Origin: Rudanella sp031411995
GTDB taxonomy: Bacteria > Bacteroidota > Bacteroidia > Cytophagales > Spirosomataceae
Length of the DNA: 64,000 nt
NCBI GenBank assembly: GCA_031411995.1
Contig: JANOCD010000050.1
Coordinates: 19,033 to 83,032 of the forward strand
Direction of reading: 5' to 3'
The notes beneath the pieces were generated by a model. The model saw only the letters and a list, made by a program, of their open reading frames with translations. It was not told where the DNA came from and searched no databases. Made by a program: the position numbers and the translations under genes. This document shows positions 24,162-33,283 of the stretch, piece after piece. Within the stretch, counting starts at the first letter, position 1. Each line of letters opens with the position of its first letter.

Positions 24162-26297
24162 CTATTTCTGGGCTATTTCGCGCAGGGTTGTTATGCCCAT
24201 ATTCCAGAAAATGAAAGCGTAAATATCAGCGGTGGCTTCGATGGCTTTTTTGGTATTGCTGGCTCCGTGGCCGGAGTTTGTATCGATGCGAATCAGCATG
24301 GGGTTTGGCCCTTTGTAGGCTTCCTGAAGCGTGGCTGCATATTTGAACGAGTGCGCTGGCACCACCCGGTCGTCGTGGTCGGCGGTGGTGATCATGGTAG
24401 CGGGATAGTTCACACCTGGTTTGATATTGTGCAGGGGTGAGTAGGCATATAAAGCCTTAAACTCGTCGGCATTGTCACTGCTGCCGTAGTCGGCGATCCA
24501 GTTCCAGCCGATAGTGAACTTGTGGAACCGAAGCATATCCATAACGCCTACCTGCGGCACGGCTACTTTGAACAACTCAGGCCGCTGATTCATTACGGCT
24601 CCCACCAGCAAACCTCCGTTTGAACCTCCGTTGATGGCTAACTTTGCCGACGAGGTGTATTTCTCCTTTATGAGGTACTCAGCGGCAGCAATAAAATCGT
24701 CGAACACGTTCTGCTTTTTCAGTTTCATACCCTGCTCGTGCCATTTCTCGCCATACTCACTGCCTCCCCGGAGGTTGGCTTGTGCATAAATGCCACCCTG
24801 CTCCAGAAACCCAATTCGCAACGGACTGAACGTTGGCGGCAGGCTGATGTTGAACCCACCATAGCCATAAAGCATGGTTGGGTTGGTACCATCGAGCCGG
24901 ATGCCTTTTTTGTAGGTAATGAACATCGGGATTTTCGTACCGTCTTTGCTGGGGTAGAAAACCTGCTTTGTTTCGTAATCCGTCGGTTTAAAATCGACTT
25001 CGGGTTCGCGGAAAATTGAGCTTTTTTTAGTGGCAATATCGTAGCGGTAGATCGTTGGCGGAAATGTGAACGAAGTGAAGGTATAGAACACGAATTTATC
25101 GTCGCGCTCACCGCCAAAGCCCCCGGCAGTACCCAAAGCGGGCAGTTGGATCTCGTTTTCGAGTTTGCCTGTCAGGTCATACACCTGTACCCGTGTAGTC
25201 ACGTCTTTAGAATACGATGCGAACATTTTGCCGCCCGCCGTGCCGACACTCGTGAGCGGTTCAGCCTTTTCGGGCAACACCACCGTCATTTTTTTGCTGA
25301 CCAAATCAAACTGCATCACCTTGCTGTTAGGGGCATCGGCATTGGTTTCGATCAGGAACACATCGCCCACATTGTCAATAAAATTATAGCTAAAATCGGT
25401 GACCTCGGCAACCACCGGAGCAAAGGTTTTCTGTTTGGTTTTTGCGTCAATATAAAACAGCGCGTTCCCGTCTTTTCCTTTGCCCCGGTCGCTCACCGTC
25501 AGGAAAGCAAACCGTTCATCTTCCGAGGTGCCAACGGTGTGAAACCGCTGCGGATTTTTGGCATCCTCGAACACCAGCCGATCCTGCATTTGGGGGGTGT
25601 TGAGGGCATGATAAAACACCTGGTGATTCTCGTTTTTGGCGGCCAACGCGCTGCCTTCCGGTTTAGGATAGCGGCTGTAATAGAACCCATTACCCTGCCA
25701 GGAAGCTCCCGAAACCTTCACCCATTCGAGTTTTTCGGGCAGGTATTGTTTGGTTTTCAGATCCATAATCTGGTATTCGTTCCAGTCGGAGCCACCTTTC
25801 GAGGTGCCTACCACGGCATAGCTACCATCTTTAGAGATACTGAACGCCGACAGGCGCGTGGTGCCATCGGTGGAGAGTTTATTGGGGTCTAAAACCACTT
25901 CGGGCGTGCCATCCAGCCCCTTTTGCCGATAGAGCACCGACTGATTCTGAAGCCCGTCGTTTTTCGAGAAATAGAACCAGTCGCCCTTGCGCGACGGAGC
26001 CGAATATTTGGGGTAATTGTAGATTTTTTCCAGCCGGTCCTGTAACTGTTTCCGATACGGAATCTGCTCCAGATAACCGAATGTGACCTTATTTTGGGCC
26101 TTTACCCAGTCGCCGGTTTCGGCAGAACGGTCATCTTCGAGCCATCGATAGGGGTCGTTGACGGTGGTGCCGCCGTAGGTATCAGTATGGTCGATTTTGC
26201 GGGCCGTGGGGTAAGTTAGCGAACCGGCGTTCTGGGGTTGAGCAAGTGCAGCCGTGGTGCCTGCCATCATAAGTAATAGGGAGGTTAAATGCTTCAT
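24162..26297 (-). CDS. Prolyl oligopeptidase, S9A family
   Basis: 711 residues with a signal peptide (LLLMMAGTTAALAQ). N-terminal region DPYRWLEDDRSAETGDWVKA is the classic S9A opening, then a seven-bladed propeller, then the alpha/beta-hydrolase domain with the Ser nucleophile in NGGSNGGLLVGAVMNQRPEL, the acid in TADHDDRVVPAHSFKYA and His in TNSGHGASNTKKA. It cleaves short peptides after proline. The signal peptide places it in the periplasm or outside, as is usual for Bacteroidota homologues. Monocistronic. Confidence 0.96.
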   Translation of the reverse strand: MKHLTSLLLMMAGTTAALAQPQNAGSLTYPTARKIDHTDTYGGTTVNDPYRWLEDDRSAETGDWVKAQNKVTFGYLEQIPYRKQLQDRLEKIYNYPKYSAPSRKGDWFYFSKNDGLQNQSVLYRQKGLDGTPEVVLDPNKLSTDGTTRLSAFSISKDGSYAVVGTSKGGSDWNEYQIMDLKTKQYLPEKLEWVKVSGASWQGNGFYYSRYPKPEGSALAAKNENHQVFYHALNTPQMQDRLVFEDAKNPQRFHTVGTSEDERFAFLTVSDRGKGKDGNALFYIDAKTKQKTFAPVVAEVTDFSYNFIDNVGDVFLIETNADAPNSKVMQFDLVSKKMTVVLPEKAEPLTSVGTAGGKMFASYSKDVTTRVQVYDLTGKLENEIQLPALGTAGGFGGERDDKFVFYTFTSFTFPPTIYRYDIATKKSSIFREPEVDFKPTDYETKQVFYPSKDGTKIPMFITYKKGIRLDGTNPTMLYGYGGFNISLPPTFSPLRIGFLEQGGIYAQANLRGGSEYGEKWHEQGMKLKKQNVFDDFIAAAEYLIKEKYTSSAKLAINGGSNGGLLVGAVMNQRPELFKVAVPQVGVMDMLRFHKFTIGWNWIADYGSSDNADEFKALYAYSPLHNIKPGVNYPATMITTADHDDRVVPAHSFKYAATLQEAYKGPNPMLIRIDTNSGHGASNTKKAIEATADIYAFIFWNMGITTLREIAQK

Positions 26298-26330
26298 TGA
26301 GGTTGTTGATTAGAAATCCTGTTGGTTGAG

Positions 26331-26365
26331 CAAAGATAAGCCCCAGTTGTATCGAGGTTACCAAA
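26331..26365 (-). promoter_or_regulatory. Promoter of the prolyl oligopeptidase gene
   Basis: TATCTTTG on the minus strand (26331-26338) fits the -7 box. A TTTG at 26362-26365 could be the -33 box, but the spacer of 23 bases is a little long. Leader about 30 bases. Confidence 0.45.
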
Positions 26366-26482
26366 ATCTGAGTATAATCCCTGTCTGTCCCAATTTCCGG
26401 CAACAAGATCACCTTGTTTTATAGAATAGTTTGTGGGTTTCTTAGTAAACGACTATTTTTCAGCGTCGTTCGCTCCCAACCT

Positions 26483-29400
26483 ATGTCTTTACCCACTTTT
26501 TACACCAGCCGACTCCCGTTCACCATCCTGTTATTGTGGCTGGGTATTGGTCATGTCTGGGGGCAAACGTTCCGGGTCGATCACATTGGCGTGGCCCAGG
26601 GGCTAACCCAGGGATCGGTCTATCACATGGTGAAAGACAGCCGAGGGTTCATGTGGTTTGGCACCCAGGATGGCCTGAATCGGTATGACGGTCACAATTT
26701 TCGCACGTTTCGGCCCAGTTCGGCTGGGGGTTTCGGTGCAACCCCTCCAGCCAATCGGCTAAACGAGGTTGGGGCCATACGAGGTATCAATATTTTTGGC
26801 ATTGTTGAAACACCCGATGGGAATCTGTGGGTTGGAACTGAAGAGGGCCTAAACCGATACGACCGGCAACACGATCAGTTCTCCTGCTTCAAATTCAGAG
26901 ACCCTGCCACCCGGCAACTCCTCAATAGCCGAACACTTCCTTTTTATGCCGATGCTCACGAACTGCTCTATCTCAGCGATATGGAGGGCTTGGTTTCCCT
27001 GAATTGGAAAACGCTCAAAAAACACGTCTTAAACCCAACCCTTAAACCAGCTCAGGAATACGATCTCCAAAGCTCAACGGTGCATACGCCCGCAGGTGAT
27101 GTTTGGGTACATGCCTCAAAGGGGGTCATTCGATATAATAGTCGCGAACGCAGCACCCATGTGTATTTTGGGGATGGCCCGGGAAACGAAACCGGCCCTC
27201 CGCTGGCTATCTTTTCGTTCTACATCGACGATAATAACATTGCCTGGCTCGGCACGGCCAATTCACTCATCCGGTTCGATCACCAGACTTGTGCCTATAA
27301 AGCCTACCAGTTGGCCCCTTCCCGACCACTGAGTCCGGTGTATAGCATTGCCGGCGATCAGTCGGATTTGCTTTGGCTGGGAACTCAGGCGAATGGACTA
27401 CTCTACTTCGACAAACGCACTCACACATTTGGTGCTGTCACGCATTTTACCAACAATAACCATCGACTAAAAAACTACGAGATCAGCAAGGTCTATGTCG
27501 ACAATCAGGGCATTGTGTGGGCCAACATAGACCCTGACGGTTTAGCGCGGGTAGTACCCAACTCCTTTCTGTTCAGCGGATTAGTCAAAAGTCAACAACC
27601 CAACGACCCTGTCATTGAAACCGCCCGTTTTCTGAGCAGCTATTCGGTGCGGGGATTTTTGGAAGAAACACCCCGGCGCATTTGGATTGCCACCGAAAAA
27701 GGCATTAATATATTCGATCCGGTGACCCGGCAGGTAGTGGACCGGCGGTTGGCTGATTATGAGCCTAGTACAATGCCGATGCATAACTTCATCAAGTCCC
27801 TGTATCGGGATTGGAACGGCACCATTTGGGTAGGTTCTATTGACGGGGCCATGCGCTATAGACCCGAAACAAGACTTTTTGAAACTGTCCCTTTTCCCCA
27901 TACATTCAACAGTTTGGTGGCGGCCAATTATGTTCGGAATATGATGGCCATCGACAGCAGTACGCTGGTAGCCACCACTGAAGACGGCATTTTTACGCTC
28001 AATACAAAAACACATGTCTGGAAACCACAGGACGTAATGCGGCATCAGAATCTGTTCTGTTTCCACTTCGACCGGGCCACCCGTCAGCTTTGGGTAGGTA
28101 CGTATCTGCACGGATTTTCGGTGTATCAACTGCCGCCGTCGGGCCAGAAAAGCGCGTGGAAATTGCTGCGGGCTGGTTTACCCGGTTCAACGGTACTCCA
28201 TTTTCAGGATGACCCCGGCGGGCAAACTGTCTGGATTTCAACCGACCGGGGGTTAGCATCTTACAACCGGCGAACGCACCAAATCCGGCTTTTTGGCGAA
28301 CGACAGGGGTTAGCCAATTCGTTTGTATATGGGTCTCTGCTTGACGAAAATGGGGCCGTATGGGTTAGCACCAATCGGGGTATCTCACGATTAGACCCGG
28401 CTCAGAATCAATTTACCAACTTCAAACTGACCGATGGCCTTCAGGGCTACGAGTTTAACGGAAACGCCGTGTTACGAGCATCCGATGGTCGGCTCTATTT
28501 TGGCGGTGTTGACGGATTCAACTACTTCCGCCCCAGCACCTACCATACCAGCCGGTTTAATCCACGGGTACACATTTATAACTTCCACGTTAACGAAGAG
28601 CCGTTTCGGCCCGACAACCGCTATGTGGGCGAGGTGGACGCGATTAATTTGTCCTACCGACAGAACACCATTTCACTCGACTTTGCGGCCCTCGATTTTC
28701 TGAGCAGCGGTCACAATACCTACCAGTATCAACTAACTGGGTACGACGATAACTGGGTACAGGCCGGTGAGCGTAATTATGTACGATACCCTAATTTGCC
28801 CGCCGGCGACTACACTTTCCAGGTGAAAGCGGCTAATAAAGACAATCACTGGAGCCATTATATCCGGGAAGTACACATTCATATAAGCCCCCCCTTTTGG
28901 CGCACCATACCATTTATTATACTGGTAATCAGTCTATTGATTGGCATTAGCTTCTGGTATGTGCATCAGCGGGAAGAACTCATCCGGACAAAAGAGTCTG
29001 AACGGCTTAAACTGGCCTACGATGTGCAGGAGCAAACCAAGAAGAGCATTGCCCGAGACCTACACGACGAAATCGGAACCCGGCTGGCTACGCTCAAACT
29101 CTATACGGTTCAGTTGGTGCAGCACACCCCCGAATCGAGCGATGTGCGGTCGATTAAAGCCAACATGTTCGGGTTGATAAACGACACAATCAGCGATGTT
29201 AGAACGTTGCTCCGCAAACTGGACCCCCGCACCCTCGAACAACATGGCTACATTGCGGCTGTGGAAGAGTTGTTTGGGCGAATAAACGCCACCGAAACCG
29301 TGCAAATGAGTTTAAACGTGGTTCAGCCACCCGCCCGGCTCGCCAAAAATACGGGTTTGATGCTGTATCGAATAACCCAGGAGCTTGTCAATAATTCGTT

Positions 29401-29683
29401 GAAACACGCCAATGCGAGCCAGATAAGCCTGGTTCTAAAAGCTCAGGATCAATCCTTTAACCTCGACTATACCGACGATGGGCAAGGCTTTGATTATGAG
29501 CGTAGTGGACGGGGTTTGGGCATCGGCAACATCGAATCGCGGGTGGCCATGCTCGATGGTAAGATTACGTGGCATAGCGGTCCGGGGCGTGGCATGAGAG
29601 CCGTGATCGACATTCCGCTAAAGACAATAGACAACGATCCGCAACCTCAAAATTCGATCACCACACCCTCGGTTTCGGGGTAA
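26483..29683 (+). CDS. Reg_prop/Y_Y_Y sensor histidine kinase
   Basis: 1066 residues from the ATG at 26483; a TTG at 26414 would add 23 residues before the signal peptide. Layout: signal peptide; two-component-regulator propeller blades from RVDHIGVAQGLTQGSVYHMV with repeats of the type GFMWFGTQDGLNRYD, LWVGTEEGLNRYD and AVWVSTNRGISRLD; a Y_Y_Y domain (YRQNTISLDFAALDFLSSGH); one membrane span (IPFIILVISLLIGISFWYV); a HisKA_3 dimerisation domain (ARDLHDEIGTRLATLKLY); and a C-terminal ATPase (LYRITQELVNNSLKHA, GRGLGIGNIESRV). The periplasmic propeller senses an unknown ligand, often a glycan fragment in relatives. It has no receiver or AraC domain, so it is not a hybrid HTCS and needs a separate LuxR-type regulator, none of which is adjacent. 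Confidence 0.93.
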   Translation: MSLPTFYTSRLPFTILLLWLGIGHVWGQTFRVDHIGVAQGLTQGSVYHMVKDSRGFMWFGTQDGLNRYDGHNFRTFRPSSAGGFGATPPANRLNEVGAIRGINIFGIVETPDGNLWVGTEEGLNRYDRQHDQFSCFKFRDPATRQLLNSRTLPFYADAHELLYLSDMEGLVSLNWKTLKKHVLNPTLKPAQEYDLQSSTVHTPAGDVWVHASKGVIRYNSRERSTHVYFGDGPGNETGPPLAIFSFYIDDNNIAWLGTANSLIRFDHQTCAYKAYQLAPSRPLSPVYSIAGDQSDLLWLGTQANGLLYFDKRTHTFGAVTHFTNNNHRLKNYEISKVYVDNQGIVWANIDPDGLARVVPNSFLFSGLVKSQQPNDPVIETARFLSSYSVRGFLEETPRRIWIATEKGINIFDPVTRQVVDRRLADYEPSTMPMHNFIKSLYRDWNGTIWVGSIDGAMRYRPETRLFETVPFPHTFNSLVAANYVRNMMAIDSSTLVATTEDGIFTLNTKTHVWKPQDVMRHQNLFCFHFDRATRQLWVGTYLHGFSVYQLPPSGQKSAWKLLRAGLPGSTVLHFQDDPGGQTVWISTDRGLASYNRRTHQIRLFGERQGLANSFVYGSLLDENGAVWVSTNRGISRLDPAQNQFTNFKLTDGLQGYEFNGNAVLRASDGRLYFGGVDGFNYFRPSTYHTSRFNPRVHIYNFHVNEEPFRPDNRYVGEVDAINLSYRQNTISLDFAALDFLSSGHNTYQYQLTGYDDNWVQAGERNYVRYPNLPAGDYTFQVKAANKDNHWSHYIREVHIHISPPFWRTIPFIILVISLLIGISFWYVHQREELIRTKESERLKLAYDVQEQTKKSIARDLHDEIGTRLATLKLYTVQLVQHTPESSDVRSIKANMFGLINDTISDVRTLLRKLDPRTLEQHGYIAAVEELFGRINATETVQMSLNVVQPPARLAKNTGLMLYRITQELVNNSLKHANASQISLVLKAQDQSFNLDYTDDGQGFDYERSGRGLGIGNIESRVAMLDGKITWHSGPGRGMRAVIDIPLKTIDNDPQPQNSITTPSVSG

Positions 29684-29730
29684 CTTGGAAATTGAGTAAG
29701 GATTTAGCCCAGTTACCAAGTTTCTCAATT
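29682..29730. repeat. Paired 7-bp words across two convergent stop codons
   Basis: X (AACTTGG, 29682-29688) and Y (AATTGAG, 29690-29696) are followed by their reverse complements in the same order: CCAAGTT (29716-29722) and CTCAATT (29724-29730). X overlaps the stop of the sensor kinase gene (29681-29683) and the Y complement overlaps the stop of the convergent Nudix gene (29729-29731). Confidence 0.65.
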
Positions 29731-30226
29731 ATCCAATCCCCCGTTTGGCCAGCCACTCTTTCACGGCGGGGCCAGTGCCAAAGGGCCACGGACGAAGTTT
29801 TGAAATAGGAACAATTTTAATAGCCTGCAATTCGGTTTCATCCATCGTGATTTCGCCTGTTGCCCGCACATGGTAGGTGAAAATGATTTCGTTGCGCTGA
29901 TAAAACGTGTAGATTCCTAAAAACTCCACGATCTCGGCCTGTTTCAAGCCCAGTTCCTCCTGAATTTCGCGCAAAATGGCTTCAGCGGGTGCTTCGCCTT
30001 TTTCCAAAAAGCCCGTTACAATACCGAACCAATCGGCGGGCCAGCCAATATTTTGGGTTAGCACAACGGTGTCGTTGTCATACTCGACAATGGCTCCAAC
30101 CACCGGCAGCGGGTTGTTGTAAAAAATATAGCCACAGGGTTTAGAGCAGATCAACCGTTCGCGACCACTGGCTTGGCCCGGCACGAGTGGACTGGCGCAC
30201 TGCGGACAAAAATTCATTTTCGACAT
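29729..30226 (-). CDS. Nudix hydrolase with zinc ribbon
   Basis: 165 residues from the ATG at 30226. An N-terminal zinc ribbon (CPQC at 8-11, CSKPC about 20 residues later) precedes the Nudix domain with the full box GFLEKGEAPAEAILREIQEE followed by LGL. Nudix enzymes hydrolyse nucleoside diphosphates linked to another group; the ribbon resembles NADH pyrophosphatases, but the C-terminal SQPWPFP-type motif is only loosely matched (LRPWPFGTG), so the substrate is open. It converges with the sensor kinase gene. Confidence 0.9.
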   Translation of the reverse strand: MSKMNFCPQCASPLVPGQASGRERLICSKPCGYIFYNNPLPVVGAIVEYDNDTVVLTQNIGWPADWFGIVTGFLEKGEAPAEAILREIQEELGLKQAEIVEFLGIYTFYQRNEIIFTYHVRATGEITMDETELQAIKIVPISKLRPWPFGTGPAVKEWLAKRGIG

Positions 30227-30374
30227 GGTAATTCCGACAGTTTTTATCCCCTCTCCGCAGGGGTGGGCGGTCCGACGTTTCGGTTGGGGTGGGGTTTCTT
30301 GCGACAAAAATCCCTATTTATCCTGTAATCCTGTCGAAATAAATCAAAAAATAACCTGTCTTAAGAAACCGCCT

Positions 30375-30382
30375 TATCTTTG
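30375..30382 (+). promoter_or_regulatory. TAnnTTTG element directly before ruvX
   Basis: TATCTTTG ends eight bases before the ruvX ATG at 30391. A start site at the usual distance gives a leader of only a few bases, as at bamD. No convincing -33 box is visible. Confidence 0.5.
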
Positions 30383-30390
30383 CCCGCATT

Positions 30391-30807
30391 ATGCCGCGAC
30401 TCGTTGCCATTGACTTTGGAGCAAAACGCACGGGACTCGCCGTGACCGATCCGTTGCAGATTATTGCGTCGGCTCTGGAAACGATTCCGTCGCATACGGT
30501 GGTGGCTTATCTGAAAAAATATGCCCTGACGGAGCCGGTCGAAGCCTTTGTGGTCGGTTTACCCAAACGACTCGATGGCACCGACACCGACAATACACCC
30601 CGCGTGCAGTCGTTTGTACGGGCTTTGCAGAACGCTTTCCCCGATTTGCCGGTTCACCTTCACGATGAGCGGTTTACGACTAAAATGGCTCTACAGGCCA
30701 TGATTGCGGGCGGCTCAAGCCGGAAAGACCGACGCGAAAAAGCAGGCAATATCGACAAGGTAAGCGCGGCCATAATTTTACAGTCATTTATGGAAAGTAA
30801 AAAGTAG
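30391..30807 (+). CDS. ruvX: Putative Holliday junction resolvase / pre-16S rRNA nuclease YqgF
   Basis: 138 residues, full length. RNase-H-like fold with the first catalytic Asp in AIDFGAKRTGLAVTD, then VVGLPKRLDGTDTDNTPRVQ, the second acidic site DERFTTKMA and the C-terminal KAGNIDKVSAAIILQSFM carrying the last Asp. In other bacteria YqgF/RuvX matures the 5' end of 16S rRNA and may resolve recombination junctions. The peptide deformylase gene starts one base after its stop, so the two form an operon. Confidence 0.95.
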   Translation: MPRLVAIDFGAKRTGLAVTDPLQIIASALETIPSHTVVAYLKKYALTEPVEAFVVGLPKRLDGTDTDNTPRVQSFVRALQNAFPDLPVHLHDERFTTKMALQAMIAGGSSRKDRREKAGNIDKVSAAIILQSFMESKK

Positions 30808-30808
30808 T

Positions 30809-31381
30809 ATGATTCTTCCAATAGTAGCCTACGGTGATCCGGTTCTGCGTAAACGGGCCAAAGACATTGATCCTCAAGAGGTTGATGTAAAGAAGTTTAG
30901 CGACGACATGTTTGAAACCATGTACTCCTCGTCGGGTATTGGGTTAGCTGCTCCACAGGTTGGGCAGGGTATCCGCATGTTCGTGGTGGATGGTACGGCC
31001 ATCAACGCAGACGAAAAAGAAGAAGACAAAGACCCCAGTCTCGAAGGGTTTAAAAAGACGTTTATCAACCCCGAAATTGTGGAAGAAGACGGCGACGAAT
31101 GGGGATTTGAAGAAGGCTGCCTGAGTATTCCCGGCATTCGGGCTGAGATTTACCGGCCTGAAATAGTTGTGATTCGGTACTTCGACATCGACTGGAACGA
31201 ACACGAAGAAGAGTACAACGGGATGGCCGCCCGCATCATTCAGCACGAATACGATCACCTTGAGGGTAAGCTCTTTACCGATTATCTGTCGCCCCTGAAA
31301 CGCCAGTTGCTCAAGAAAAAACTGGCCGATATTACCAAAGGAAAAGTCGATGTTGACTACCGAATGCGGTTTCCACGATGA
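30809..31381 (+). CDS. def: Peptide deformylase
   Basis: 190 residues. All three motifs are intact: GIGLAAPQVGQG, EEGCLSIPGIRAE (metal Cys) and QHEYDHLEGKLFTDYL (HEXXH metal site with catalytic Glu). It removes the formyl group from the N-terminus of new proteins at the ribosome. The acidic insert DEKEEDKDPSLEGF between the first two motifs is usual for Bacteroidota enzymes. It follows ruvX with a one-base gap and is followed after 28 bp by the nitrilase gene on the same strand. Confidence 0.97.
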   Translation: MILPIVAYGDPVLRKRAKDIDPQEVDVKKFSDDMFETMYSSSGIGLAAPQVGQGIRMFVVDGTAINADEKEEDKDPSLEGFKKTFINPEIVEEDGDEWGFEEGCLSIPGIRAEIYRPEIVVIRYFDIDWNEHEEEYNGMAARIIQHEYDHLEGKLFTDYLSPLKRQLLKKKLADITKGKVDVDYRMRFPR

Positions 31382-31409
31382 ACATCCACGATGAATATCC
31401 CAAATTGTA

Positions 31410-32183
31410 ATGCTCTCCGTCACCCTCCTCCAAACCTCCCTATACTGGCATGACCCGGTGGCGAACCGGGCCACGTTGGAGGAGTCTATTTTCAGTCTCG
31501 ATCAACCCACTGACCTGATTGTACTCCCCGAAATGTTCACCACGGGCTTCACGATGGAGGCACCCGCCGTGGCCGAACACCCGCGTTTGACAACCCATCG
31601 CTGGATGCACCAAATGGCCGCTCAAACAAACGCAGTAGTTACGGGGAGTTATGTAGTACGCGAAAATGGCAGGTTCTACAACCGTTTGCTCTGGATGCAA
31701 CCCGACGGTCAGTTTGCCACCTACGACAAACGCCACCTGTTTCGGATGGCGGGTGAAGACAAAATCTATACGGCTGGGAATGAGCGAATTGTGAAGGAAT
31801 GGCGCGGCTGGCGAATTTGCCCCCTGATTTGTTATGATCTCCGGTTCCCGGTCTGGAGCCGCAATAATCCACAGGATTACGATTTGTTACTCTACGTGGC
31901 CAACTGGCCCGCTGCCCGCCAACGTCCGTGGGATACGCTCCTGCAAGCCCGTGCTATCGAAAACCTGAGCTACGTGGCGGGTGTCAATCGAGTTGGCGAC
32001 GACGAAAAAGGGCATCACTACGGCGGTGGCTCGGCCCTCATCGACTACACTGGCGAAGTACTTTTCCAGCACTACGAAACCCCCATTATTCACCAGCAAA
32101 TCCTCTCGCTGGATAACCTCCGCGCTTTCCGGGAGCGGTTCCCCGCCCACCGCGATGCCGATGGGTTTAGGTTAGACAATTGA
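31410..32183 (+). CDS. Nitrilase-superfamily omega-amidase (YafV-like)
   Basis: 257 residues. The catalytic triad Glu-Lys-Cys is visible: Glu in LIVLPEMFTTGFTM, Lys in FATYDKRHLFRM and Cys in WRICPLICYDLRFPVWSRN. The sequence is closest in memory to the omega-amidase group (YafV, Nit2) that hydrolyses 2-oxoglutaramate and 2-oxosuccinamate, products of glutamine and methionine-salvage transamination. A methionine-type aminotransferase is encoded 14 kb away, so the two may act in one pathway. Likely part of the ruvX-def transcription unit. Confidence 0.9.
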   Translation: MLSVTLLQTSLYWHDPVANRATLEESIFSLDQPTDLIVLPEMFTTGFTMEAPAVAEHPRLTTHRWMHQMAAQTNAVVTGSYVVRENGRFYNRLLWMQPDGQFATYDKRHLFRMAGEDKIYTAGNERIVKEWRGWRICPLICYDLRFPVWSRNNPQDYDLLLYVANWPAARQRPWDTLLQARAIENLSYVAGVNRVGDDEKGHHYGGGSALIDYTGEVLFQHYETPIIHQQILSLDNLRAFRERFPAHRDADGFRLDN

Positions 32184-32471
32184 TTACTCCATCACATTTG
32201 GCACCTGAAAAAACGGCCCTTCCTGTTGGGGTGCGTTGGCAAGTGCCTGCTCGCGGGGGAGGTGGTTGGCTACTACATCCTCACGTAACACGTTGATTTC
32301 GGGCGAGATATACATCAGCGGCTCCACGCCGGTAGTATCCACTTCATTCAGTTGCTCCATCCACGTCAGCACCCCGTTGAGGCTGTTGAGGAGTTCGGCT
32401 TCTTCGTCGGGCCGCACCTCAAGCCGCGAGAGGTGAGCAATTTTCTGGAGAGTATCGTGGTCAACGAGCAT
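32184..32471 (-). CDS. gatC: Aspartyl/glutamyl-tRNA amidotransferase subunit C
   Basis: 95 residues, the usual GatC length. The family opening IAHLSRLEVRPDEEAELLNS and the middle VLTWMEQLNEVDTTGVEPL are clear, ending with PQQEGPFFQVPNVME. GatC is the small linker of the GatCAB enzyme that converts Glu-tRNA(Gln) or Asp-tRNA(Asn) to the cognate amide forms. gatA and gatB are not in the window. It converges with the nitrilase gene, the stop codons abutting at 32183/32184, and its start faces an octamer repeat. Confidence 0.94.
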   Translation of the reverse strand: MLVDHDTLQKIAHLSRLEVRPDEEAELLNSLNGVLTWMEQLNEVDTTGVEPLMYISPEINVLREDVVANHLPREQALANAPQQEGPFFQVPNVME

Positions 32472-32474
32472 AAA

Positions 32475-32559
32475 GAGTGAAAGAGTGAAAGAGTGAAAGA
32501 GTGAAAGAGTGAAATGATGCGTCAGCTTTTCGCTCTTTCGCTCTTTCGCTCTTTCACTC
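32475..32559. repeat. Opposed octamer arrays between gatC and plsC
   Basis: Five exact copies of GAGTGAAA at 32475-32514, then a 13-base gap, then TTTCGCTC three times and TTTCACTC once at 32528-32559. The second array is the reverse complement of GAGCGAAA/GAGTGAAA, so many pairing registers are possible. It covers the plsC stop (32522-32524) side and encodes the charged plsC tail (ERVKERKSERAKS). The perfect copies suggest a young, length-variable array. Confidence 0.9.
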
Positions 32560-33274
32560 TCTCGTGTAGTTCCGCGTCGATAATGCGGAAGGTTTGTTCT
32601 TTGAGAGCAGGCATATCGGCTTGAGTTAGGCCGACGGTTGGAATTGGTTCGTGGAAAACGACTTTAACTACGCCCCACCGCATTCGTATGGGGTACTCGT
32701 CGGGCAAGATTTTGTAGTTGTTCACCAAGGTCAGCGGCACAATCGGCACTTGCTGTTGAATGGCCATTATAAAAGCCCCATCTTTAAACGGGTAGGTCAT
32801 TTTGGGTAGTTCCTGCGCACTGATACCCCCCTCCGGGAAGATAATAATACTGCGTCCCGAACCGAGCACCCGAATGGATTTGCCCAGCGAATAGGCCCGG
32901 CTTCGGGCGGCATCGCGGTCAACCATAATGTGCAGCCGGGCAAACATATACCCAAAAAGAGGGATGTTTTTTACGCTCTTCTTGCCAATATAGGCGTAAA
33001 AACCCGGCACCACCACACCCGTTACGGCGATGTCGAGGTATGAAAAATGGTTCGCGCAATACACATAGGCTTTTTGGGGATCGGGCCGAAATCGCCAATC
33101 CACCCGAATAGGCATTCCAATCAGCAAAAAGAAAATACGCCCCATTGTCCGCACAAGCTCATGAGCATATCGGCGACCGCCATCCCACTGAATACACAGA
33201 AAAATGAACGGGAAAAACAGCAGAAACAGAGCTGAGAACAGAAAAACGCAATAGGCTGTGTACAGTAAGCGCAT
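32522..33274 (-). CDS. plsC: 1-acyl-sn-glycerol-3-phosphate acyltransferase family protein
   Basis: 250 residues. Two N-terminal hydrophobic stretches, then the acyltransferase motifs: NHFSYLDIAV (NHX4D catalytic site), GKKSVKNIPLFGYMFARLHI, DRDAARSR and FPEGGISAQELP. It acylates lysophosphatidic acid at the inner membrane in phospholipid synthesis; related enzymes act on ornithine lipids. The last dozen residues (ERVKERKSERAKS) are encoded by octamer repeats and are probably not under strong constraint. It lies 9 bp downstream of purH on the same strand. Confidence 0.9.
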   Translation of the reverse strand: MRLLYTAYCVFLFSALFLLFFPFIFLCIQWDGGRRYAHELVRTMGRIFFLLIGMPIRVDWRFRPDPQKAYVYCANHFSYLDIAVTGVVVPGFYAYIGKKSVKNIPLFGYMFARLHIMVDRDAARSRAYSLGKSIRVLGSGRSIIIFPEGGISAQELPKMTYPFKDGAFIMAIQQQVPIVPLTLVNNYKILPDEYPIRMRWGVVKVVFHEPIPTVGLTQADMPALKEQTFRIIDAELHERVKERKSERAKS

Positions 33275-33283
33275 AGGAAATGA

